A DNA stretch of 39,879 bases from Sphingobacteriales bacterium (GTDB taxonomy: Bacteria; Bacteroidota; Bacteroidia; Chitinophagales; Chitinophagaceae), in contig OMJB01000095.1 of the NCBI GenBank assembly GCA_900299255.1, positions 1 through 39,879 on the forward strand. Direction: 5' to 3'. The translations under genes were made by a program, and so were the position numbers. The notes beneath the pieces were generated by a model that saw only the letters and a list, made by a program, of their open reading frames with translations, did no database searches and was not told the origin of the DNA. This document shows, piece after piece, positions 1-7,380 of the stretch. Positions within the stretch are counted from its first letter, which is position 1, and the number at the start of each line of letters is the position of its first letter.

Positions 1-953
1 ACAGAATTGATTGTACAAGGAGCGGTTGTAGAAAAATAATGCAGGTCTGTCCGCTGATTCATATTGTAAGTGGCAGTATTTGCAGAAAGGTCTGATAATG
101 TACCTGTCTGGATTATTGCTCCCTGATTAGCTTCTGCGTAATAATTTGTATTCGTGCTGATGGAAGGTGTTGTGTACGTGTTACCCGTAAACAGACTGGT
201 ACCACCTGTAGATGTAGTATACCAGTTAACAGAACCACCAGTAGCGGGTGTCGCATTGAGCGTAACAGTACCTGATCCGCAACGGCTGCCTGGCGTAGTA
301 CCTGTAATTGATGGATTAATAATTGTAATTGTACCTGTAGCGCTGGTAGAACCTGAAACAGACCCAGCAGATACAGTAATATCGGTAGATGCAATTCCGT
401 TAACAGCGATAGTATTACCAGCCACCGCCCCGGTATTAACTACGGGAACTATAAAAAACCAATAATTAAAACCAGCTATCATTGGATAAACGGTGCTCAG
501 TGTAATCGTCTGCAAACCAGCCGGGCCGGCAGTCACAGAGCCAGTTGGAACTGCAACAGATCCATTAAAGGAATTGCTTACAGTATTGACGTACAACGCA
601 AATGATGCGATGTCAGCCGTTGTATAAGATCCTGTAGTGGTAAATTTAACCTGAGAAAGGTTTACATTGCCACCAGCCTGATTAAGTGAGAAATTATCTA
701 TGGGGGCACCAGCGGAGGGCGTACTGTAATTTACCAATGCACCGATATTCGTAGCTGGTACCGGTATGCCGGCCAGCGTAGTAGTCTGCCCTATTACTCT
801 TGAGGTGCCAGCACAGCAAACCAAAAATAAAAGCAAAGCAACAATTGGCTTGCCCATCTTGCTCCATTTCAACGCCCCCTGCATGCTAGCAAAGTAATTT
901 GGATTAGATGAACGAACAGACCCGAATAAAACAGATTTTGTAAAATTTCCCAT
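1..953 (-). CDS. Secreted Ig-like domain protein, N-terminal part (runs off window)
   Basis: An open minus-strand frame continues past the left edge, so only about 317 N-terminal residues are visible. A hydrophobic segment ending in VIGQ looks like a signal peptide. It sits about 33 residues after the first ATG (953), so ATG 857, which gives a compact signal peptide, is a real alternative start. After a beta-rich stretch the protein has a segment with CGSGTVTLNA, GGSVNWYTT, GGTSLF and TNTNYYAEA. This is the pattern of the Bacteroidota Ig-like domain (Ig_7, 'CHU_C-associated') common in cell-surface proteins exported by the type IX system. The C-terminus, where a sorting domain would be, lies outside the window. 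Function beyond a likely surface or adhesive role cannot be read. The family call is by pattern recognition only. Confidence 0.75.
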   Translation of the reverse strand, partial: MGNFTKSVLFGSVRSSNPNYFASMQGALKWSKMGKPIVALLLFLVCCAGTSRVIGQTTTLAGIPVPATNIGALVNYSTPSAGAPIDNFSLNQAGGNVNLSQVKFTTTGSYTTADIASFALYVNTVSNSFNGSVAVPTGSVTAGPAGLQTITLSTVYPMIAGFNYWFFIVPVVNTGAVAGNTIAVNGIASTDITVSAGSVSGSTSATGTITIINPSITGTTPGSRCGSGTVTLNATPATGGSVNWYTTSTGGTSLFTGNTYTTPSISTNTNYYAEANQGAIIQTGTLSDLSANTATYNMNQRTDLHYFSTTAPCTINS

Positions 954-1235
954 ACAGGCACTTTTAGTGTTTATAATTTAATTAAAGTATCGGACATCGT
1001 TAAAACACAATAACATCCATAAACCGGATGAATAAGAAACTTAATCTTATTTTAACCAGTTGAAAAATGGTAATGCGCATTAATAATGCTTCCCAAATAT
1101 AGTATAATTCTTAGTAGTTTTATAGCAGAAAGGACAATAATTTCGTTTCGGCAACAAAATGAAGAGATTCATAGTAAATAACACAGATTTACATATGAAA
1201 ACCAATTGGAAAAACATCGTATGAATACCTAAAAA

Positions 1236-1649
1236 CTACAATTTCGCCCCACCCATATTCAATATTTTATTAAATTGGGGTTCAGATACCGGGCTGACCG
1301 ATAAACGCCCAATTCGAATTAAGCCCATATCAGCAAAATCCTTATCCGATTTGAGTTGAGCTAGTGTGACAGGATTGACAAAAGCTTTTAGTGGCTTCAA
1401 ATCCACTACTACCCAGTTGGGGTCATCTGTGGTGGGATCCTGATAAGATTCTTTTACAACCTCCGCAACACCAACAACAGCCAACCCTTCATTGCTGTGA
1501 TAGTAGAGCACGCGGTCACCTTTCTTCATTGCCCTGAGATTATTTCGGGCAGCGAAATTGCGAACGCCTTCCCATGCTGTTTTTTTATCTTTAACAAATT
1601 GATCCCAGCTGTAAACTGAGGGCTCCGATTTAACCAACCAGTAGTTCAT
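1236..1649 (-). CDS. EVE domain-containing protein
   Basis: The 137-aa protein is essentially one EVE domain, the PUA/YTH-like fold of thymocyte nuclear protein 1 relatives. Visible family signatures are the start MNYWLVKSEP, the central W-E-G-V-R-N-F-A-A-R-N-N-L block (residues about 26-38), the K-K-G-D-R-V-L-Y-Y-H-S-N strand-turn, and V-V-G-V-A-E-V. Length matches stand-alone bacterial EVE proteins. EVE domains are thought to bind modified bases in nucleic acids, but the ligand here is unknown. It stands alone, with about 280 bp to the divided gene on its left and a terminator region on its right. The start is an ATG directly preceding the conserved NYWLVKSEP motif, so it is well supported. 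Confidence 0.9.
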   Translation of the reverse strand: MNYWLVKSEPSVYSWDQFVKDKKTAWEGVRNFAARNNLRAMKKGDRVLYYHSNEGLAVVGVAEVVKESYQDPTTDDPNWVVVDLKPLKAFVNPVTLAQLKSDKDFADMGLIRIGRLSVSPVSEPQFNKILNMGGAKL

Positions 1650-1773
1650 AACTACAAAAATAAAACAAGAACCTGGGAAATTGTAAAAGAAAATACCCTT
1701 GACTAAAAAATGAAATTGAGCCGGTCTCGGCTCTTTTTTAACAACCTAAAATCATGGAGTCCGGATTTTGTAT

Positions 1774-1807
1774 AAAAAAAAAAGGAGAGTTTTGACTCCC
1801 CTTTTTT
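1774..1807 (-). terminator. Rho-independent terminator of the encapsulin-terpene cyclase operon
   Basis: Read on the minus strand, GGGGAGT and ACTCTCC form a 7-bp stem (one G-U pair) around a 4-nt loop, followed by a run of ten T. It lies 11 nt beyond the terpene cyclase stop codon. The flanking A/T runs could let it work weakly in the other direction as well. Confidence 0.8.
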
Positions 1808-1817
1808 GAAACTTGCT

Positions 1818-2888
1818 TTATTTGCCAGAATATCGGTCGCTTGTAATGTGCCAACGGTAATTACCTGCAATCCACCCTTCAACTCCTATGAGGAATTTAC
1901 GTAGTTCGGGAGTTGCGTATACCATGAGCTTGGCACATTCGTCTTCGAATATTCTGAATAATTCGTTGTGCAATCTTATACCAGCCCGGTGCGCCTGCTC
2001 AAACGAACAACCGGTTTCCTTCTGAATGGCTTCACGAATGCCGAACTGATTTACTCCTGCTTCCTCTTCTTTTTTTGAAGATACCAGGTCATTGACCAAT
2101 ACCGTAATCAAGCCTGCTATTTTTACTACTTGCCTTACCTTGGGATGTGAGTAAGAATTGTGTGAAAGTTCATAACCTTCCACTATGTCTATCATCGCAA
2201 TACAGGTTGTCAACCCATTCATCTGCCTGCAGCCCAGGTACTCCCATACAGACGATATCATTTTGTTCATTCGCCAGCTTGATTCATGGCACATACCTAC
2301 AAACAGGCACATGTCTTCATGCCTGAGCCTGGCAACCTGTTGAGGTGTACCTAGTTTTTCTGCATTGGCAATGTACTCATGAAGGCCTGAGTGTATTGGG
2401 TGATCAAGCCCTTTCTTTGTAGCTTCATTGTAAAACGGTGTAAGAGCTGGCTCATCTATTGCTGACATACAGAGCGACAGGTTTCTTCCCACCATATCGT
2501 GAGTTACTCCTGCGCGTTCGTCATCCACAAAATAATCATCAACACCAAATAGCGCCACGTTAGCCTGTCCGGCAAAAAACAACCTTTCACGATCCTCTGA
2601 GAATGGAAATGTAAGCATCACGCACCTGCCAAAATTACATTTGCGCAAATAGTCCAGATGGCCTTCGTACATACCCAGCCTTTCAGCCCAAGCAATCAGG
2701 CGTTCATTCAGCTCCTCTCCTAAAGCGACATCGTCCCGGTAGGGTTCACGGTGGCGCAATTCAGTATCAGACTCCTGATCGGGCCTGTTAATGATTGCCG
2801 CTATATTTGTTGTTTGTGTACCCAACCCACGCGGGCCAACAGATAATATGCTTTTGACAATATCGAGCGTATTGGTATTACTATACAT
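1818..2888 (-). CDS. Terpene cyclase, predicted Family 2B encapsulin cargo
   Basis: This 356-aa protein is a class I terpene synthase. The aspartate-rich metal motif is D117-D118-Y-F-V-D122-D123-E124. The second metal site (NSE triad) is N266-D-L-V-S270-S-K-K273-E274. The C-terminal R345-W346 and R352-Y353 pair fits the diphosphate-sensing end of microbial terpene synthases. Residues 1 to about 45 precede the catalytic alpha-domain, are low in predicted structure and contain GPRGLGT (18-24). A disordered N-terminal extension of this kind is typical of terpene cyclases loaded into Family 2B encapsulins. The gene starts 14 nt after the encapsulin stop, so the two are almost certainly co-transcribed. 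The overall pattern is close to 2-methylisoborneol-synthase-like cyclases, but no prenyl-diphosphate methyltransferase is in the window. The product (mono-, homo-mono- or sesquiterpene) therefore cannot be assigned. Confidence 0.9.
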   Translation of the reverse strand: MYSNTNTLDIVKSILSVGPRGLGTQTTNIAAIINRPDQESDTELRHREPYRDDVALGEELNERLIAWAERLGMYEGHLDYLRKCNFGRCVMLTFPFSEDRERLFFAGQANVALFGVDDYFVDDERAGVTHDMVGRNLSLCMSAIDEPALTPFYNEATKKGLDHPIHSGLHEYIANAEKLGTPQQVARLRHEDMCLFVGMCHESSWRMNKMISSVWEYLGCRQMNGLTTCIAMIDIVEGYELSHNSYSHPKVRQVVKIAGLITVLVNDLVSSKKEEEAGVNQFGIREAIQKETGCSFEQAHRAGIRLHNELFRIFEDECAKLMVYATPELRKFLIGVEGWIAGNYRWHITSDRYSGK

Positions 2889-2902
2889 AGTTCAACACCA
2901 TT

Positions 2903-4335
2903 TTAGTATATACCTACCTCTACATTTTCAAGCACACCAAGCGCATCCGGCACCAACACTGCAACTGAGAAGTAATTTGTTATCAGGTAAGATATAATTG
3001 CTTTCTCATCAATACCCATAAACCTTACAGACATGCTTGCTTCAATTTCATCGGGCAAACCCATCTGATACAACCCAACAACGCCCTGGTTCTCCTCACC
3101 TGTCCTCATTGCTATGATAGAGGTAACACCATCTACTGTAGGAATTTTATTACAGGTAAAAATCGGAACACCCCTCCACGACAACACTTCACGCCCGTCC
3201 ACTTCAATTGTAGGAGGGTAAATACCACGTTTGGTGCATTCGCGGTTAAATGCAGCAATTGCTTTTGAGGGAGCAAAAATGAATTGGGTTTTTCTGCGCA
3301 TGGAAATCAATTCATCCATATCATCAGGTGTAGGTGCCCCATTGCGTGTTTGTATACGCTGGCGGTAATCAACATTATGCAGCAACCCAAAGTCAGGATT
3401 GTTGATCATTTCAAATTCCTGAGACTCCCTCAATTCTTCTAAAGTAAGCCTTACCTGTTCCTCAGTCTGATTGTAAGGATAATTATACAAATCAGCTACT
3501 TTGGTATGTATTTTTAATATTGTCTGGCCACTGGACAATTCATACTCGCGGGGCGAATCGTCATATGCTACAAATGTGTTTGGAATCGGAGGTTCGCTGT
3601 CATGGAAACCGGTGAATAACTGAACTACTGTTTCACCTTTACGGTTGATATGCTTATTGATGTTTTCAATTGCATCCCTGGTAAGCAGGTATTTGTCAAA
3701 ATCATTCAGCTCAATTCTGTAGTGTTCCCTGAGAATTTTTTTACATCTTCGTAGCTAATTTTGAACAATTCTACTTTCGTCATCGTTTTTGCATTATAAT
3801 GCCATTTCAATGCCAACTCCGGCAATGGCGTCCCTTCATTTTCGTCATCTTTTACAGGCAAAGGCGTAGCGTCATAATGTAATCCAAAACCTCCAAAATA
3901 CTGGGAAGGCCCCATTGAGCCCTGAACGTGGTCATCGTCAAATTTTCCCGGTTTAAAGAATGATACTTTGCCACTGTATATAATATACAGGTGCGTGGGA
4001 ACTGAGTTATATTCAACTATCAATTCACCTTTATTTATTTCCTGTTTTGAAGCAGATGCTGCAATTCTATCGAGAACATCATTATCCTTTATTTTGCTCA
4101 AACTAGGCATCTGCGACAAAGACGGGCCCAGTATAACAGGTGTATTTCCTTTTTCAGTTTTGAAAGTGACCATACCCGGTCTTATTTCGAGTACCTGACG
4201 TCTGTTAACACGATAGTGGCCACCTGTAACACTTACCCAAGGCAAATTCTTTATTAAGTTCCTTGAGGATATCGATTCCATTTGAGGTCTGGTCTTCGAT
4301 ATTTCTGTCAGTTTTATCGCTTGCTGTTTGGGCAA
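2903..4335 (-). CDS. Family 2B encapsulin shell protein, reading frame interrupted by a -1 shift at A7
   Basis: Two consecutive minus-strand frames together encode one protein. The first runs 4335 to 3706 (TTG start). The second is open from 3736 to 2903. Joining them by a -1 shift at A7 (3736-3742) gives 477 aa, the expected size for Family 2B encapsulins. The N-terminal arm carries [16 protein letters not shown] (31-46). A cyclic-nucleotide-binding-like insertion follows (about 76-198). The HK97-fold shell part carries [55 protein letters not shown] and the end [15 protein letters not shown]. This family forms icosahedral protein compartments around cargo enzymes. The cargo here is presumably the terpene cyclase just downstream. 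The phosphate-binding cassette of the nucleotide domain is atypical, with no clear GE..A and R-A-T/S signature. The break may be an indel error, decay or recoding. Annotating the first half as a Crp regulator would be wrong. Confidence 0.88.
3736..3742 (-). other. Frame break in the encapsulin gene at a slippery A7
   Basis: On the coding strand the sequence reads GTA-AAA-AAA-TTC, and the zero frame ends at TGA (3706-3708). Re-reading the last A restores the shell-domain frame (ATT-CTC-AGG), which is open for 277 further codons. A-AAA-AAA fits the X-XXY-YYZ heptamer of -1 frameshifting, but I see no strong downstream stem-loop. A missing A in an original A8 is equally consistent. Confidence 0.8.
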
Positions 4336-4570
4336 ACTGGATAAAGCATTAGAAGCTGCCGTATTTTGCGGATTCTATGTACTTTCGCTCATAACTACTA
4401 ATAATTAATTTTTATCAATAATGCACAAGATAGAAAGATTGTTACTATTGCGTATCTCTTTGATTGTTAACATAAAGTCATCTAAATACAGGTAATTTAT
4501 TTTTTGCATGTTACAATAAATAATATGCAAATACAGTGAATATTGTCATAAAAAGGTCAAACTCTATTAC

Positions 4571-4578
4571 TATATTTG
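4571..4578 (+). promoter_or_regulatory. Probable -7 promoter element of the cyclase-idi operon
   Basis: TATATTTG matches the Bacteroidota -7 consensus TAnnTTTG exactly. The nearest upstream TTG (4543-4545) is 25 nt away, slightly more than the usual 17-23, so the -33 element is uncertain. Transcription would begin near 4585. That supports ATG 4620, not the GTG at 4536, as the adenylate cyclase start. Confidence 0.5.
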
Positions 4579-4619
4579 TTTCGAGGTATCATTTAAATAC
4601 TTCAAAAAAGCACAGTCCA

Positions 4620-5831
4620 ATGTTTAAATATGCAAAATTTTATGCTCAGCAGGATGATGATTCACCAGACCTGGCGTTTCAGAAAAGGTTGCTTGTTATA
4701 ATATCTTCTTTTTTGTTTGTATGTGGTGTCATTTGGACACTCATGTATTACACCATGTTTGGGTGGACTATACCTGCTATAGCAGCATTATTTTATGCAA
4801 TAAATGCAATTGTATCCATTCTGGTTTCGCACCGCCTTAAAAACCACCATATCCTTGTTTACTCCATCTTTTTTGCAACGACCGCAACTCCAGTGCTAGC
4901 CCAGTGGTCTATGGGCAGCTTTCAAAATGGAGGCATGACAATTATCTGGGGGTTTCTCACTCCGCTTGGAGTGCTGATTTTTGAATCTATATGGCCGGCC
5001 ATATTTTTTATGGGGTTATTCATTGCATGCATTCTTATTACTGCAATTATTCAGCCGGTTTTCCCAGGATGCCATATGGTAGCAACAGATGGTATGATAA
5101 TGATGCTCTATTCAATGAATATCTGCATTTCATTTACTGTACTGTTCGCTACATGCGCCTGGTTTGTACATACTATAAAAGCTGAGAAAAAAATATCTGA
5201 AGCACTGCTGCTTAATATCCTTCCAAATGATGTGGCAGTTGAATTAAAAAAATATGGCAAGGTTGAGCCAGTAAGCCACGAACATGCAACAGTGCTTTTT
5301 ACAGACTTTAAAGGATTTACGGAAATTTCTGAAACTATTACAGCGAAAGAACTTGTGGCCGAGATTAATCACTGTTTTGGTGCTTTTAACGAAATTACAA
5401 CCAGGTATAAAATTGAAAAAATCAAAACAATCGGTGACTCCTATATGGCCGTAGGTGGAAAATTCAGTGGCCAAACCTGTACTCCGTGGCATGTAGTATC
5501 AGCCGGACTGGAAATGCAGGAGTACATAAAAAGAAGGAAAGCTGAGCGGGAAAAGGAAGGTAAATTCAGCTTTGATATGCGTGTTGGTGTTCATTGCGGC
5601 CCTGTTGTATCGGGTGTTGTAGGCGTGATGAAGTTCCAGTTCGACATCTGGGGAGATACAGTTAACATAGCTTCGCGAGTGCAATCAAATGGCGAAGTAG
5701 GAGAGGTAAACATTTCAGGTGTGACCTACGATCTAATCAAAGATCAATTTGACTTTGAATTCCGTGGATCATTGCCGGTAAAAGGCAAGGGTGAGATGGC
5801 TATGTATTTTGTAAGACAGAAGACATCGTAA
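4620..5831 (+). CDS. Membrane-bound class III adenylate cyclase
   Basis: The 403-aa protein has about six transmembrane helices (roughly residues 25-185) followed by one class III cyclase catalytic domain (about 215-400). Metal-binding aspartates are in FTDFKGFT (D229) and KTIGDSYM (D273). The adenine-selecting pair is K269 (in KIKTIGD) and D342 (in FDIWGDT), which favours ATP over GTP. The transition-state pair N349 and R353 lies in VNIASR, and a C-terminal Lys (KGKG) is present, so all catalytic residues appear intact. ATG 4620 is preferred over GTG 4536 because a TATATTTG promoter element lies between them. The gene is divergent from the encapsulin across about 230 bp and followed 57 nt later by idi. 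Known role: cAMP synthesis. Coupling to the encapsulin's nucleotide-binding-like domain is inference from position. Confidence 0.92.
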   Translation: MFKYAKFYAQQDDDSPDLAFQKRLLVIISSFLFVCGVIWTLMYYTMFGWTIPAIAALFYAINAIVSILVSHRLKNHHILVYSIFFATTATPVLAQWSMGSFQNGGMTIIWGFLTPLGVLIFESIWPAIFFMGLFIACILITAIIQPVFPGCHMVATDGMIMMLYSMNICISFTVLFATCAWFVHTIKAEKKISEALLLNILPNDVAVELKKYGKVEPVSHEHATVLFTDFKGFTEISETITAKELVAEINHCFGAFNEITTRYKIEKIKTIGDSYMAVGGKFSGQTCTPWHVVSAGLEMQEYIKRRKAEREKEGKFSFDMRVGVHCGPVVSGVVGVMKFQFDIWGDTVNIASRVQSNGEVGEVNISGVTYDLIKDQFDFEFRGSLPVKGKGEMAMYFVRQKTS

Positions 5832-5888
5832 TAGTTACTCATGCGCAACCGTTAAAAAAGGAAAGCCCGAAGTAGTGTGCATAAATCT

Positions 5889-6401
5889 ATGGATCAGGTT
5901 ATATTGGTAAACGAACAGGATGAGCAAGTGGGCGTGATGGAAAAACTACAGGCTCATGTAGAAGGACAACTGCACCGAGCTATATCAGTATTTATTTTTA
6001 ATTCGAAAAAAGAATTACTCATTCACCAACGCGCATTTGGCAAGTATCATTCATCTGGTTTGTGGTCGAACACATGCTGCAGCCATCCGATGCCAGGAGA
6101 AACAACTGAAGCCGCTGCCAGGCGCAGGCTACAGGAAGAAATGGGCATGCAATGCGAACTAATCAAGCCTTTTTCATTTATTTACAAAGCTCATCTTGAC
6201 CACGGACTGACAGAGTTTGAATTTGACCATGTTTTTACGGGGCATTCGGATGCAGAACCGGTTCCAAACAGCGAGGAGGTTGCTGCTTGGAAGTACATCA
6301 ATGTGACAGACTTACAAACTGATATCCGGAATAATCCCGAAAACTACACTGAGTGGTTTAAGATTTGTATAAAAAATCATATTGATGCCCTAATAAGGTA
6401 A
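5889..6401 (+). CDS. idi: Isopentenyl-diphosphate delta-isomerase (type 1, Nudix fold)
   Basis: Type 1 IPP isomerase interconverts isopentenyl and dimethylallyl diphosphate, supplying both C5 units for prenyl synthases. The 170-aa protein starts MDQVILVNE, the usual family N-terminus. Metal-binding histidines are H23 and H29 (HVEGQLHRA) and H66. The catalytic Cys is in NTCCSHP (C64), and the second catalytic region is E109-F-E111-F. The Nudix-like segment GETTEAAARRRLQEEMG follows at about 70-86. ATG 5889 is chosen over the in-frame GTG 5877 because it places this N-terminus correctly. It lies 57 nt after the adenylate cyclase and is probably co-transcribed with it. It converges with the polyprenyl synthase gene, leaving only 9 nt between the stops. 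The context suggests isoprenoid precursor supply for the nearby terpene cyclase. Confidence 0.95.
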   Translation: MDQVILVNEQDEQVGVMEKLQAHVEGQLHRAISVFIFNSKKELLIHQRAFGKYHSSGLWSNTCCSHPMPGETTEAAARRRLQEEMGMQCELIKPFSFIYKAHLDHGLTEFEFDHVFTGHSDAEPVPNSEEVAAWKYINVTDLQTDIRNNPENYTEWFKICIKNHIDALIR

Positions 6402-6410
6402 TAGCAAGTG

Positions 6411-7376
6411 CTATTTATCCCTACCCAATAAGTAATTTGCCAATTCAACAAGTGGCACCTTTCTTTTTGAAGGTATTGCTAGTTCATCAAGGCTAGCAAA
6501 AGCCTTTTCAGAGTATAATGCCACCGCCTGCCTACAGGCAACATCTGCCCCTGTATGATTATATAGCGCCAGCATAGCTTTTACCTTTTCATCGCCACTT
6601 TCCGGCAGCAAGCTTTCAATTGCCATGCGTTGCTGACTATCAGCAAGCTCCAGCGATTTTAAATATAGGTAGGTTTTTTTGTTTCCTCTGATATCACCTC
6701 CATTCTGCTTACCAAGTTTCTCAGTTTCGCCAAATGCATCCAGGTAGTCATCCTGTAGCTGGAAAGCAATACCCATATTCTTTCCAAATTCGTACAGCTT
6801 ATTAGCGGTGTCGCCGAGGCCACCACTTACCAACGCACCTATTTTAAGGCTGCATGCCAGCAAAACAGAAGTCTTCAAAGTAACCATGTGCAGGTACTCC
6901 CCTATCGTCACATCGTTCCGTGTTTCAAAATCCATATCGAGCTGCTGGCCTTCACTTACACCAATTGATGTACTGTTAAAAACCGACAGCACCTGTGGAA
7001 GCCCGGTTTTAATTTTAGCGATCTGGTCATATGCATATGCGCACATCGCATCGCCGCTGAGGATACCGGAAGCCAGGCCATAACGGGCGTGAATGGTAGG
7101 GTGCCCGCGCCTAATCGGCGCATTGTCCATAATATCATCATGAATAAGAGTGAAATTATGGAACAACTCTATGCCAAATGCACCGTGCCAGGCATCTTCA
7201 CTTATTTCGCCAAACAATTCACTTGCCATAAGGCATAATACAGGACGAATCCGTTTGCCCCCATTCTGCAAAATATACCGGCAGGGATCATACAATGTTG
7301 GCGGTGTAACTGCGAAGGGAAGTGATGCAGTAAACCGTTTTTCAAAAAGTAGTCCTAGGTCCTGAAACGAATACAT
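6411..7376 (-). CDS. Polyprenyl diphosphate synthase (FPP/GGPP synthase family)
   Basis: This 321-aa trans-prenyltransferase condenses IPP with allylic diphosphates. It contains GGKRIRP (39-45), the first aspartate-rich motif DDIMD (80-84) followed by N-A-P-I-R-R-G, K-T near 168-169, and the second motif FQLQDDYLD (DDYLD 209-213) followed by K-T-Y-L. The first motif is DDxxD without the two-residue insertion of typical bacterial FPP synthases, and Phe is five residues before it. This resembles short-chain GGPP-type enzymes, but chain length is not certain. ATG 7376 is preferred over an in-frame upstream ATG (7478) that would overlap RNase R by about 100 nt. From 7376 the gene begins 4 nt after the RNase R stop, indicating translational coupling. 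Because of that coupling it may be a housekeeping gene, even though it lies beside idi and the terpene cyclase. Confidence 0.92.
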   Translation of the reverse strand: MYSFQDLGLLFEKRFTASLPFAVTPPTLYDPCRYILQNGGKRIRPVLCLMASELFGEISEDAWHGAFGIELFHNFTLIHDDIMDNAPIRRGHPTIHARYGLASGILSGDAMCAYAYDQIAKIKTGLPQVLSVFNSTSIGVSEGQQLDMDFETRNDVTIGEYLHMVTLKTSVLLACSLKIGALVSGGLGDTANKLYEFGKNMGIAFQLQDDYLDAFGETEKLGKQNGGDIRGNKKTYLYLKSLELADSQQRMAIESLLPESGDEKVKAMLALYNHTGADVACRQAVALYSEKAFASLDELAIPSKRKVPLVELANYLLGRDK

Positions 7377-7380
7377 TTGT

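Noticed and set aside
1818-2888. Naming the terpene cyclase as 2-methylisoborneol synthase
   Set aside because: The fold and motifs fit that group, but no geranyl-diphosphate C-methyltransferase is in the window and product specificity cannot be read from motifs.
3706-4335. A stand-alone Crp/Fnr-type regulator or cyclic-nucleotide-binding protein
   Set aside because: There is no helix-turn-helix, the N-terminal arm and following frame match Family 2B encapsulins, and the frame continues by a one-base shift into the shell domain. It is the first half of the encapsulin.
4536-4619. GTG start at 4536 for the adenylate cyclase
   Set aside because: It would add 28 residues not typical of the protein and place the TATATTTG promoter element inside the coding region. 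ATG 4620 fits better.
6402-6410. Small palindrome ATAGCA/TGCTAT between idi and the prenyl synthase as a terminator
   Set aside because: The stem is only 6 bp and overlaps the stop codons, with no adjacent T tract, so support is too weak.
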